IMG/VR virus record: IMGVR_UViG_3300031552_000001
Location: 124,001 to 188,000 of that record
Source: a virus
Length of the DNA: 64,000 nucleotides
Strand: one strand, 5' to 3'
A model generated the notes under the pieces. That model had not been told where the DNA came from. It ran no database searches and saw only the letters and a program-made list of their open reading frames with translations. The position numbers and the translations under genes are program-made. Below, piece after piece: positions 45,347 through 52,592 of this stretch (the stretch's first letter is position 1; each line of letters begins with the position of its first letter).

Positions 45347-45718
45347 CTAGTTGTCATAGGGCAGCGCAAACTCCAGCTCTACACCATCCGCCATTACGCC
45401 CAACAAATCTCGAACGTGCATAAAGCAATGTCTGGCACTCAACTTGTTAGCGTCCTTCATATGGCCCCTAAAAAGAACTCGGTCACCGGGGTTCAATTCG
45501 GTGACGATAAAGGGCTGTTTAGTCTTACCAGGAAGCGTTTCTTTATAGCCCTTGCCCGCAGACAAGACTTTACCTATGGCGTACCCAATTCTTTCATATA
45601 GGTTACCTTCTGGCAGGTAGAGGCCGCCGTCTGTTTTTCTGTTAGGGTCCTCTACCTCCACGAGTACCCAAGGCCCGTGAGCCTTAACTTTAGTTACGTC
45701 GATACGCTCTGTGCTCAT
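45347..45718 (-). CDS. GroES-like co-chaperonin
   Basis: 123 residues. It follows the Cpn10 layout: KVKAHGPWVLVEVED, then GGLYLPEGNLYERIGYAIGKVLSAGKGY, ELNPGDRVLFRGHM and a final RDLLGVM. The mobile-loop region (DPNRKTDGGLYLPE) is present, which contacts GroEL. Phage versions such as T4 gp31 replace host GroES to fold a capsid protein; no GroEL gene is visible here. ATG overlaps the previous stop. Confidence 0.8.
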   Translation of the reverse strand: MSTERIDVTKVKAHGPWVLVEVEDPNRKTDGGLYLPEGNLYERIGYAIGKVLSAGKGYKETLPGKTKQPFIVTELNPGDRVLFRGHMKDANKLSARHCFMHVRDLLGVMADGVELEFALPYDN

Positions 45719-46017
45719 TAAACAGACTCCAACCCAGAACCTTCTTTATCTTGCAGCTCAGTCAACTTATCGTTGAAGGCCTTTTTAAACCAAGAGGTAC
45801 CTTGCGTAGCTACAAACGAGCCGTTAATTTGATCTTTGAGAATGTGGACCCCTTCAGTTCCAGGAACCTTAAATACAATACGGACGCACGTTTTGCTTGC
45901 TCCGTCCGTATACTGAGTAAGAAAGGCCTCCAAAGGAAGAATACCCGTAATCTTATTGGGGCCTGCTTCTTTAGAATCTGCAAAAACAAATCCGCTGTTT
46001 TTTGACTCTTCGCTCAT
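45718..46017 (-). CDS. Small hypothetical protein
   Basis: 99 residues with GGAG before ATG 46017. FVFADSKEAGPNKITGILPLEAFLTQYTDG and KTCVRIVFKVPGTEGVHILKDQI look like a compact alpha/beta domain. Overlaps both neighbours by a few bases. No family recognised. Confidence 0.7.
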   Translation of the reverse strand: MSEESKNSGFVFADSKEAGPNKITGILPLEAFLTQYTDGASKTCVRIVFKVPGTEGVHILKDQINGSFVATQGTSWFKKAFNDKLTELQDKEGSGLESV

Positions 46018-46298
46018 AATTCTTCTCCTTTAACAGGTAAATTAGAAACAGTAGGGGTACAGCCGCACACTCGTATAATCACCTGCTGGTCCGGAGCGTC
46101 CGGAAACACTACAGGGTAATACTCCACCTTCTTTTGACACAAAGGGCACGCTCCTTGTGTCGGGTAATTTAACGGTTCTAGCTTAGCTAGCCCTCCCTTT
46201 GACGTCTGGCAGTCTTTCAGTATTAGTTTCAGAAGCTCGTCCATCTTCTTCTCTATTCGAATGGACGCCTGAAGTAGCTGGCGAAGTATTAAGCTCAT
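46014..46298 (-). CDS. Small zinc-binding protein
   Basis: 94 residues; GGAG nine bases before ATG. Helical start (ILRQLLQASIRIEKKMDELLKLILKDC), then ACPLCQKKVEYYPVVF and IRVCGCTPTV, two Cys pairs likely binding zinc. Its first 116 bases lie inside the preceding gene in another frame. Confidence 0.7.
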   Translation of the reverse strand: MSLILRQLLQASIRIEKKMDELLKLILKDCQTSKGGLAKLEPLNYPTQGACPLCQKKVEYYPVVFPDAPDQQVIIRVCGCTPTVSNLPVKGEEL

Positions 46299-46755
46299 TA
46301 TCTACGATCTCCAAGCAGGAAGGGACGGCCTCCTCGATGTAGTAAACACACGCGCCTTTAGCTGATGTCTCAAAATGTATTCTTGTTCCGTCTTCTAGCA
46401 CCAACTCCCTCAAGATTACCCGTGTAGGTAACCCTATTTCTTCTCCGTTAAGACTTACTACCTTCCGACTTAAAAGAAGGTCTTTCAGACGTTTTAATGA
46501 AGCAGGGTTCGTACTGTCCGGCCCGGGACCAAATCCGTTTGTGGCACGGTAGAAAGACCTAATAGGCATATCTTTAAGTCTGTACTCTTTAAGAGTAACG
46601 AACCCTTTCATTGAAGGCGCTAGTTGCATTCGCCCTCGGCACAGAGGAGTAACGCAAGAAAATGAGGATTCGTCCCCCAGTAGATAGGAGATCTCCTTAG
46701 AGTCTCCCCCTAACTGGATAATACTCTTACAGGTATGACAAATTACGTACCTCAT
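46183..46755 (-). CDS. Zinc-binding hypothetical protein
   Basis: 190 residues from ATG 46755, overlapping the previous stop as TGATG. N-terminal CHTCKSIIQLGG with SCVTPLCRGRM gives a Cys4 site. The central part (SLNGEEIGLPTRVILRELVLEDGTRIHFETS) is beta-rich. The final 40 residues are disordered and overlap the next gene in another frame. Confidence 0.72.
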   Translation of the reverse strand: MRYVICHTCKSIIQLGGDSKEISYLLGDESSFSCVTPLCRGRMQLAPSMKGFVTLKEYRLKDMPIRSFYRATNGFGPGPDSTNPASLKRLKDLLLSRKVVSLNGEEIGLPTRVILRELVLEDGTRIHFETSAKGACVYYIEEAVPSCLEIVDNELNTSPATSGVHSNREEDGRASETNTERLPDVKGRAS

Positions 46756-47111
46756 CAAAGGGAACCTGCTCCTGTAAGAGGGTCGTTATACTCCGCACCC
46801 GGCCCGTCCTGTTCAATATCGGGGTTCTTCTCAGAGGTATTTTCTTCCCCCTCAAGAAAGGCACCTTCCGCAGGTAAGGGAGCAAGTTCGAACCCCGTTT
46901 CTGGGTTTACTTCAACATCAGGTGCTTTAGTCTCCCTCATACGACTAAGAAGCTCGGCTTCCTTCATTAAGGCAATCACTGCTACGGCCGTATCGTCTTC
47001 TATGTGAATAGACAGCTCCCTGATGCCATTTGACAACACCAAGGCTTTCGGCGTGCTTTTCTTCGTTTCCAAATCAAAGATTTCACCGGCAATTCTAACA
47101 ACTCGTATCAT
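46755..47111 (-). CDS. Small hypothetical protein with beta-rich N-terminus
   Basis: 118 residues from ATG 47111 with AGGAGG four bases upstream; an upstream in-frame start is less likely. MIRVVRIAGEIFDLETKKS then IRELSIHIEDDTAVAVIALMKEAEL suggests a beta sandwich plus helix, followed by an acidic Glu/Pro-rich tail. It lies right after the frameshift pair, where tail proteins often sit. Confidence 0.7.
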   Translation of the reverse strand: MIRVVRIAGEIFDLETKKSTPKALVLSNGIRELSIHIEDDTAVAVIALMKEAELLSRMRETKAPDVEVNPETGFELAPLPAEGAFLEGEENTSEKNPDIEQDGPGAEYNDPLTGAGSL

Positions 47112-47134
47112 CGTGCCTCCTGAGTTGTTCAAAC

Positions 47135-47574
47135 TCAAATCCTTACATGGTTGCTTTTTTTTCTAAGTGCTTCTGCTTGCTGATTCCTTTCAGCAACCTT
47201 ACGTAAACGAGAGCGAAGTTTCTTTGCCCCTCCAGCGTGTGCCGTCCATAACGGCCTCACACGGAATCCTTGGTGGGATGTCCATTGCTTGAGCGCCTCT
47301 TTTTCCATATCGGATTTTTTTACTCGCTCTGCTTCCAAGAACGGGAACATGGTGTCTTTGTAAGACTTCAAGGCTTCTTCCACAGGCTCGTAGCTCCCAG
47401 CGGCGGCTCCCAGAATAGCTGTCACTAGCGCTTGAGTTTGAAACAACTCCGATTCTCTTCTCCGAATAGAGACAAGCAAGAATACGGACTCCAGCAAACT
47501 TCTTGGCGCCGGGGGAGTTTTCGCCAAGTCGTATAGCATGTGGGCTCTGGCCCATCCGGCTGGAGTCTCTAGCC
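47135..47574 (-). CDS. Downstream half of a probable -1 frameshift product
   Basis: The open frame from the shift site (47575-47581) continues for about 146 residues: WLETPAGWARAHMLYDLAKT, then helical text (ESVFLLVSIRRRESELFQTQALVTAIL) and a basic end. The first internal ATG (47539) has no ribosome-binding site, so translation as an extension of the 374-residue protein is more likely than independent initiation. Function unknown; comparable arrangements occur in tail-assembly chaperones. Confidence 0.6.
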
Positions 47575-48693
47575 ATTTTTTAGTTCGTCTAACGTCAAAA
47601 GTTTATTCACGCGGTCCTGAAACCACATTAGTTGTACAGAGAAATCCGCTACTAATTGAACGGGCCTAGAAGCTATGTAGCTAAACTTCTTCTCGAAATC
47701 TTTTTTGGACACTTGCTCTGTAGGAGTTCCTACGTCCTTTCGATGGTCTGGTAGTAGAGCATCGTTTACTGACACAATGCTACACACTAAACGGCAGGTA
47801 TTTATAAGCTCTTGAACGTATAGGGCAGAACCCGGAAAGTCATACACGTACTTTAAAATCCACAGACTTTCCGCTTGAGAAAACGTCCTAAGAGTAATGT
47901 TCAGCTTTCCTGGCACTATTGAAATCGTCTGAGACAGCTCCCCCTTCATAATCATGTCAGTAATGTCCAGTTTGTCTAATCTTCCCTCGATGCTGTCCCT
48001 TCTCTTTTGACTCATCAGAGTAGACCGAATGTCGTCAATCGCGGCAAAGTCTATCTGAGGCATTTCAGGCTCGAACTCTTTTTCAGCGTCATCTAGCTCG
48101 GTCCTGGTCTCTTCAGCTATAGAGGGCGAATTTTTCACTCTTCGGGGGTCGTGTTCCCCTTCTCTTTGAGCTTCAGCGGCCATTTCTAGGGCTTGTACAC
48201 TTTCTGGAGATAATTTGTGCTGTTGGGCAGCCATTTCGTTACCTTCTCTTAAAGAAACCGGCCCTTTTACTTTCCCTGATGCTAAGGCCTGATTTACAGG
48301 ATAAGCGGCTCCAACCCCTCTAACTGGGGTAGGATCTTTAGCTTCTGGTTTGGGTACTGGTTTAAACGGGGGGCTCTCTGGCTGAGGTGTAGACTGTAAA
48401 TCAGCCAAGGCTTTCATCTTATCTGAAGGGGGAGGAGGTACGTGCCCTAAAGGCGGAGCGTGCCCCTTAAGTATAGTGGACTTCTTCCTAGCGTCGGCTC
48501 GTTCTCTGACTCTTTTTGCATAAGATCTAGTGGTAAAGCTGGACACTGGCGGGCCATTTACTTCTTCGTTATACCCCATAGGGTCCGCCTTCATACCCGC
48601 AACGCGCGCTGCGTCTGGTGTTACACAAAACTCCCTTATCTCTTTGTCGCCAAGAGTAGGGTTAGAAGGATTGCCTGTTTTAGGGCTGTTCAT
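47569..48693 (-). CDS. Pro-rich assembly protein with conserved helical C-terminus (frameshift upstream half)
   Basis: 374 residues from ATG 48693, overlapping the previous stop as TGATG. Residues 1-200 are Pro/Lys-rich and disordered. Residues about 215-374 form a conserved-looking domain (RRDSIEGRLDKLDITDMIM; LSQTISIVPGKLNITLRTF; PVQLVADFSVQLMWFQDRVNKLL). It ends L-K-N-G with the slippery A_AAA_AAT directly before the stop. A tail or baseplate assembly role is inferred from the frameshift architecture only. Confidence 0.7.
   Translation of the reverse strand: MNSPKTGNPSNPTLGDKEIREFCVTPDAARVAGMKADPMGYNEEVNGPPVSSFTTRSYAKRVRERADARKKSTILKGHAPPLGHVPPPPSDKMKALADLQSTPQPESPPFKPVPKPEAKDPTPVRGVGAAYPVNQALASGKVKGPVSLREGNEMAAQQHKLSPESVQALEMAAEAQREGEHDPRRVKNSPSIAEETRTELDDAEKEFEPEMPQIDFAAIDDIRSTLMSQKRRDSIEGRLDKLDITDMIMKGELSQTISIVPGKLNITLRTFSQAESLWILKYVYDFPGSALYVQELINTCRLVCSIVSVNDALLPDHRKDVGTPTEQVSKKDFEKKFSYIASRPVQLVADFSVQLMWFQDRVNKLLTLDELKNG
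47575..47581 (-). other. Probable programmed -1 ribosomal frameshift site
   Basis: Read on the minus strand the heptamer is A_AAA_AAT, with AAA and AAT being the zero-frame codons, followed by GGC and TAG. After a one-base backward slip, TGG CTA GAG ACT continues in the open downstream frame. Position (two codons before the stop), heptamer form and the lack of a start signal in the downstream frame all fit programmed frameshifting. Confidence 0.6.
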
Positions 48694-49001
48694 CAAGAAT
48701 CCCCCTCAAACGCTTTATTCCAATCAGGCTCCACAGAGGTCTGCTTTGAAATACCTCTTGGTAAAGAGGTGGGAATCTCGGGCCTCAAAGCGGAGTTAGT
48801 AATAGGCCAATGCCTCTTGCACGTCTGGCAGTGAACGTTTACTCCTAGGTAGTTAGAGACAACCCTCCCCTCTTTTTTGCATTGAGGACAAAATCTGGAT
48901 TTATCTATGTTGGATGTCAGGTCTGCTTCTTCCTGAGAATCCGGAGACGGCTTTCCGACAGGTAAGCCAGACAAAGCTTCCTTACTTTTTGTCTTAGACA
49001 A
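48693..49001 (-). CDS. Zinc-ribbon protein
   Basis: About 102 residues from TTG 49001 (AGAGG six bases upstream), giving MSKTKSKEALSGLPVG; an upstream frame extension to 49040 is open but lacks a better signal. FCPQCKKEGRVVSNYLGVNVHCQTCKRHW is a clean CxxC...CxxC ribbon. Disordered flanks. Eight bases overlap with the preceding gene. Confidence 0.7.
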   Translation of the reverse strand: MSKTKSKEALSGLPVGKPSPDSQEEADLTSNIDKSRFCPQCKKEGRVVSNYLGVNVHCQTCKRHWPITNSALRPEIPTSLPRGISKQTSVEPDWNKAFEGDS

Positions 49002-49458
49002 AGTACCACCTCTGCTTAAGGGAAAAAGATACCAACCCATCGCTCACTACAGTGATCTTAGTGCTCAAGGCCCCCACCAAATGGATAGTTTTTTCAGGAC
49101 TCCTAATAGATATAGTGGCCCCCAACCTGTCAACTAAAAGCTCTAGCTCCTCTGCTGTTACAGAATCCGAAGGCATTGTAACAGAGACACTTGCAACCCA
49201 AACCGGCCCGTTTATAACATCTCCATCGGGAAGGACATACTTAGCTGGGGTCCTAATTAACGCTCTGAACTTCTTCTTAGCGCACCGGGCAAACGCTACT
49301 GCCGCCGCCTCAACCAGCATAGGGTTGTCTAAGCTTGTATGCTTTAAAGCTCCCACTACTTGTTCGAAAAGAAACCTAGGTTCCGCCTCCTCTGACAATT
49401 TTTGCTCAGGGGCCGTGCTCTCAAAAGTGGTAACAATTTGCATACGATTTCTATACAT
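48994..49458 (-). CDS. Hypothetical alpha/beta protein
   Basis: 154 residues (MQIVTTFES at the fifth-codon ATG 49443 is an alternative start; neither has a clear Shine-Dalgarno). ALKHTSLDNPMLVEAAAVAFARCAKKKFRAL is helical, and VWVASVSVTMPSDSVTAEELELLVDRLGATI and KITVVSDGLVSFSLKQRW are beta-rich. No family recognised. Confidence 0.7.
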   Translation of the reverse strand: MYRNRMQIVTTFESTAPEQKLSEEAEPRFLFEQVVGALKHTSLDNPMLVEAAAVAFARCAKKKFRALIRTPAKYVLPDGDVINGPVWVASVSVTMPSDSVTAEELELLVDRLGATISIRSPEKTIHLVGALSTKITVVSDGLVSFSLKQRWYFV

Positions 49459-49488
49459 AGAAAATGCACGTAGAGCAAGAAGGCAAAT

Positions 49489-49764
49489 TCATAGCATTCT
49501 TCTTTTGGTGGCTTTTTTAATGGCCTTCTTGATTACAGGCGGCTTTGGCTTCTCTATAGGAGGTCCTCTATTCACACGCCCATCATTTTCAAAAACAGAT
49601 TCACAGCTTAAGCAAGACAGGTCGCCGCCCGCTAATCGGGACAATAACTCCGGCTCTTCATTTCCACATATCGGACACCTTACGCGACCTCCTGTATGTC
49701 GACACCAATAGCACCCAGAACCCCCACAACTAGGACAAACCTGATATCCGTCTTTAAGTTTCAT
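49489..49764 (-). CDS. Multi-CxxC zinc protein
   Basis: 91 residues; TAGAGG before ATG. Cysteines: VCPSCGGSGCYWCRHTGG (CxxCxGxGCxxC, DnaJ-like), RCPICGNEE and LSCLSC. The C-terminus is basic (KKAIKKATKRRML). Likely two zinc sites; maybe nucleic-acid binding. Function unknown. Confidence 0.75.
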   Translation of the reverse strand: MKLKDGYQVCPSCGGSGCYWCRHTGGRVRCPICGNEEPELLSRLAGGDLSCLSCESVFENDGRVNRGPPIEKPKPPVIKKAIKKATKRRML

Positions 49765-49811
49765 GGCCTCTACCGATAGCTAAAAGAAGAGCAGTAGCTC
49801 TTCTTAAAGGT

Positions 49812-50753
49812 TCAAACCAGCTTCTTCGAAATGATGTAGCGTAACATAGCTTCCTTCTGGCCTATCTGTTCTACCGCTTTATCTAACCCAGGGCCTAATC
49901 TAGTATCTCCTAGAGTAAACCACGACCCCTCCTTCGATATCAGTCCGACATCCAGACTTAAACGGAATAAGTCGAGAAGTTTATTTATACCCCCACGCTT
50001 TCCAAGCGGCAGTCTAATCATCCTTGCGGGCCGAGCTAGCGTATTCGCTACTATGTCCACAACTATATCTTTCTCGCCTCCTTTAGTGCTGCCCTTAGCC
50101 AAAAACATCCTAGTGCTAAACTGGCTCACGAGTTTTTTTGCAGCCGTATCCACCTCTGCTTTCACAAAAAAGTTGCGGGGGTCTACGCTATACTTGCCCC
50201 TTACCTGATTGGTCATAACAATGCTGGAAGATGGATTAAGAATCGGTAGGGCCTTCTCCAAAAAATAGCCAATCATTGATGGCCAACACTCAGAGCTGCC
50301 GTACGTAGGCCGTAGACTCGTAACAGTGTCAAAAGAGAGAAGTAGTCTTTCCTCCCTATGACGCCGCAAAAACGTCATTGCTTCGTGTAACACGTACTCG
50401 CCATGGCCCGTAACAGTAACCAGCGAGGCTAAATCGACGCCTACCTCCTTCATGTAAGGGACGTCTAAATATTCCGTAGGGCATAGGGCTACAATAAAAC
50501 CATTATTTTGGGCTTGCCTCAGTATCTCATAGAGAATAGTGGTTTTACCGCAAGAATACTCTCCATAAAGTTCGACGGCCCCCGAAGGCAATCCCCCGCC
50601 AAGAGCTATATCTAAACTAAGTATGCCCGTATCTGTAGACCTACCTGCACTCACTTTTGAACTTTTCGATAGGCCTCCTAAAACGTCACACAGCTCAGAG
50701 TGCTTAGTACGAACAGAATTCTTCATGTCCTCTATAGACTTTGTAAACAGCAT
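49812..50753 (-). CDS. RecA-like recombinase
   Basis: 313 residues. STDTGILSLDIALGGGLPSGAVELYGEYSCGKTT has the RecA lead-in and Walker A (64-72). LLLSFDTVTSL fills Walker B, SIVMTNQVRGKYSVDP covers the L1/L2 region, and the end KEGSWFTLGDTRLGPGLDKAVEQI resembles the RecA C-terminal segment. The loop and C-terminus are shortened relative to bacterial RecA (about 350). It would drive strand invasion in recombination-dependent replication or repair. A GGGATAAGA motif lies about 45 bases upstream. Confidence 0.85.
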   Translation of the reverse strand: MLFTKSIEDMKNSVRTKHSELCDVLGGLSKSSKVSAGRSTDTGILSLDIALGGGLPSGAVELYGEYSCGKTTILYEILRQAQNNGFIVALCPTEYLDVPYMKEVGVDLASLVTVTGHGEYVLHEAMTFLRRHREERLLLSFDTVTSLRPTYGSSECWPSMIGYFLEKALPILNPSSSIVMTNQVRGKYSVDPRNFFVKAEVDTAAKKLVSQFSTRMFLAKGSTKGGEKDIVVDIVANTLARPARMIRLPLGKRGGINKLLDLFRLSLDVGLISKEGSWFTLGDTRLGPGLDKAVEQIGQKEAMLRYIISKKLV

Positions 50754-50797
50754 AAATGTCTCCTGTTACTGAACTAGGCGTAAGTAGTACACGCACT

Positions 50798-50806
50798 TCT
50801 TATCCC
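50798..50806 (-). promoter_or_regulatory. GGGATAAGA promoter-like motif upstream of RecA-like gene
   Basis: On the minus strand this reads GGGATAAGA, 45 bases before the RecA-like ATG, with a small GCGT/ACGC hairpin in the leader. Together with the plus-strand copies it shows the motif is used in both directions. Confidence 0.5.
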
Positions 50807-50913
50807 GAATAGAACTGAAACCTTGCGCCGGAAAACAGACGACTCGTTTTGTCATAAGTAAAGTGGAGAAGTTCTTACTCCTCACTCACCCCAGGGGAAA
50901 CGGAGACTACCCT

Positions 50914-51909
50914 ATGATTGAGCCAGAAGAAGTTCGCGCTTTAGTAGTTTGCTCGCCTGAACGTCTAGGCCTCCTAGCCGAGAGTATGGGAATACCTTTT
51001 CAGGAAGCGCAAGACATTAGAAGCCAAGCTACTAACTTGGTACTGGGAAAGTGTTCTTTATGCGGGGCTCCTGCACCGTCAGGCATATGCGAAGAATGCC
51101 AAGCTTCCAATTCTTCTATGTTTAACTGCTCAGGAGCAGAGTTCTTACAGAAGCTGAAGCCCGCAACCGTAGTTCTAAAAAGAACCTGTACAGAATGTAA
51201 CGCTCCTGTAGCTCTAAGCGCCTCGTACCTGCTTTGGAAGATTATCAGGAGGCCCGCCGCTAAGCCGAAAGGACTGTGTAAAGCTTGTCTGAAAAACAGA
51301 AAAAGCAAAAAAAGAGCGGAGTCTAGCTCTAACGCGGCAACACGGAGCAGCAACTTCATGTTCCGCCCGTTTGACGGGCATAAGGCCCTCGAGGCTATGA
51401 AGGAAACACTACGGAAAACTACCGATAGAAGCGCTATAAGCAAAAAAGGCTCAAATACTGAAAAACACAGGGTTTTTCAGGTAAAAGAAGAGTGGACGAG
51501 CAAAACGCCCGTCTATAACTCATTTGCACCAGACCTTCTGGTGTATCCGGAGGAACACATGTCAGAGCAACAAGCAGCTTCGCCTCAAAAAGAAAAACAC
51601 ACAAAAAATCCATTCACAACTGACCCCGGCAAAGTGGCCAACCTTCTCGGTCAGCTCAGCAGTGCCCCCTCTGCTAAAGAAGCAGAGAAGATTCTCATTG
51701 AGAATCGAAAAACTCTCACTGGCGCCTTTCATGACATTCGCCGAGCCGAGCGAGTGGGAATGCCTCTGTACGAGAGGTTCTTGAATCGAGCCGCAGAAAA
51801 CCGTGTTTGGGACAAAATTCGGCTTGCTCGTGACGGCGTCCTAACGGGCGTAGCATGCGTCTTCGGTTGGAAGGGCCTCAAGTGGGTGATCGGTTACATC
51901 CGCTCGTAG
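50914..51909 (+). CDS. Multi-zinc-ribbon protein with C-terminal hydrophobic segment
   Basis: 331 residues from ATG 50914 (GGAG eight bases upstream); a GTG at 50863 is possible. Zinc-type pairs: CSLCGAPAPSGICEEC, CTECNAP and CKACLKNRKSKK. The C-terminus ends with RDGVLTGVACVFGWKGLKWVIGYI, possibly membrane-associated. Within the frame, ATG 51559 has CGGAGGA four bases upstream, so a shorter product of 116 residues may also be made. Role unknown. Confidence 0.75.
   Translation: MIEPEEVRALVVCSPERLGLLAESMGIPFQEAQDIRSQATNLVLGKCSLCGAPAPSGICEECQASNSSMFNCSGAEFLQKLKPATVVLKRTCTECNAPVALSASYLLWKIIRRPAAKPKGLCKACLKNRKSKKRAESSSNAATRSSNFMFRPFDGHKALEAMKETLRKTTDRSAISKKGSNTEKHRVFQVKEEWTSKTPVYNSFAPDLLVYPEEHMSEQQAASPQKEKHTKNPFTTDPGKVANLLGQLSSAPSAKEAEKILIENRKTLTGAFHDIRRAERVGMPLYERFLNRAAENRVWDKIRLARDGVLTGVACVFGWKGLKWVIGYIRS
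51559..51909 (+). other. Possible internal in-frame start giving a 116-residue product
   Basis: Inside the 331-residue gene, TCCGGAGGAACACATG offers a Shine-Dalgarno as good as those of later genes (CCGGAGGA is used at 55632, 56053 and 62652). The product would start MSEQQAASPQKEKH, be mostly helical and end in the hydrophobic segment. Translation is a hypothesis. Confidence 0.4.
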
Positions 51910-51922
51910 GCATCAAGCCTGC

Positions 51923-51954
51923 AGCTAGGGTAGAGCGAAAGCTCTACCCTAGCT
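51923..51954 (+). terminator. Perfect 14-bp hairpin with GAAA tetraloop after zinc gene
   Basis: AGCTAGGGTAGAGC, GAAA, GCTCTACCCTAGCT. It lies 14 bases after the stop codon but is not followed by a T-run, so it could be a terminator variant, an RNA 3'-end stabiliser or a processing signal. The tetraloop is of the stable GNRA class. Confidence 0.6.
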
Positions 51955-52000
51955 TCCACTCAACAAGCAACACTTAGCCCGTGAAAGCGTCGATGTTTTC

Positions 52001-52009
52001 GGTATAAGA
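52001..52009 (+). promoter_or_regulatory. GGTATAAGA promoter-like motif
   Basis: Exact GGTATAAGA with TGAAAG about 19 bases upstream, about 205 bases before the histone-fold-like gene. The long gap contains the structured leader. Confidence 0.55.
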
Positions 52010-52020
52010 AAATTGGAACC

Positions 52021-52188
52021 CAATAGTGGCTCTTACATTACCAACAAGAACATTTCCTTAAAACAGTATGAGCCCACTGTTGAGTTGCCTAGTCTCCGCG
52101 GTGCGGGTTCGGGCTTTCCTAAATTTGTTCCTCCAATAAGTGTAGTTCTCCGGGGAAAGTCCGAACCTGCGCCGTAATTATTGTTTTT
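52021..52188 (+). ncRNA. Candidate structured leader or small RNA with 21-bp helix
   Basis: Stem A: CAATAGTGGCTC 52021-52032 pairs GAGCCCACTGTTG 52070-52082 with one bulged C. Stem B: 52099-52119 pairs 52154-52174 over 21 uninterrupted base pairs including three G-U pairs, with a 34-base loop. A T-run follows nine bases later at 52183-52188. Stem B is long enough to be an RNase III target. It begins after GGTATAAGA and precedes the histone-fold-like gene by under 30 bases, so it may be a leader or a separate RNA. Confidence 0.5.
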
Positions 52189-52215
52189 TACAACCCACTC
52201 CTCTAAGATGCGCTC

Positions 52216-52479
52216 ATGGCCAACAACGACGAAACAACAAGCGAAGTACCTCTCCTCGTAAAAATGAGCAAACTCATGGACGTATACAAGAGTATGCAAG
52301 AAGAGAACGAGGAAGGAAATATCGTACCTCTAAGAATGCATGTGTCTAAGGAGTTCAAAGAAGAGCTCAATGTGTTTATTCATAACACACTCTTTGACTG
52401 TGCCGAGCATGCTATTGAAAAAGGAAGAAAGAAGCTACTGCCAGAAGACGTGCCTTCGTCTTTACAGTGGGACGAGTAG
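52216..52479 (+). CDS. Histone-fold-like small protein
   Basis: 87 residues. LRMHVSKEFKEELNVFIHNTLFDCAEHAIEKGRKKLLPEDV (40-79) follows the histone-fold plan: a short loop, a long central helix, then G-R-K-K-L-x-P-E-D-V, which strongly recalls A-x-x-x-G-R-K-T-x-x-x-x-D-V of archaeal and bacterial single-domain histones. The preceding residues 12-29 would be helix 1. Start has no strong Shine-Dalgarno. If real it may compact phage DNA. Fold assigned by eye. Confidence 0.7.
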   Translation: MANNDETTSEVPLLVKMSKLMDVYKSMQEENEEGNIVPLRMHVSKEFKEELNVFIHNTLFDCAEHAIEKGRKKLLPEDVPSSLQWDE

Positions 52480-52491
52480 CTTTCAACGCCC

Positions 52492-52500
52492 AATATAAGA
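52492..52500 (+). promoter_or_regulatory. AATATAAGA promoter-like motif
   Basis: Variant of the motif (AA instead of GG) 13 bases after the histone-fold gene stop and about 90 bases before a strong terminator; no gene lies between them. Confidence 0.35.
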
Positions 52501-52512
52501 AGTTGGTTGGTT

Positions 52513-52592
52513 GAGACTTCACCTAAACTCGACGCTTTAAACGCTCGAGCTTAATGAGCTCCTCCGGAACCTCCGAAGTCTCTACCTTCCAG
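52513..52592 (+). ncRNA. Candidate structured RNA (or 3' UTR) before terminator
   Basis: GAGACTTC 52513-52520 pairs GAAGTCTC 52575-52582, a perfect eight-base closing stem. Inside, CTCGA (528-532) pairs TCGAG (545-549), extended by GC/GC across a bulge. The segment continues into the terminator at 52593. It could simply be the 3' UTR of the histone-fold gene. Confidence 0.35.

Noticed and set aside
47199-47576. Minus-strand ORF of 125 residues at the frameshift site
   Set aside because: It lies in the third frame; composition is that of a shadow of the frameshift product.
49052-49711. Plus-strand ORF of 219 residues
   Set aside because: Opposite two good minus-strand genes and with Ser/Leu-rich shadow composition.
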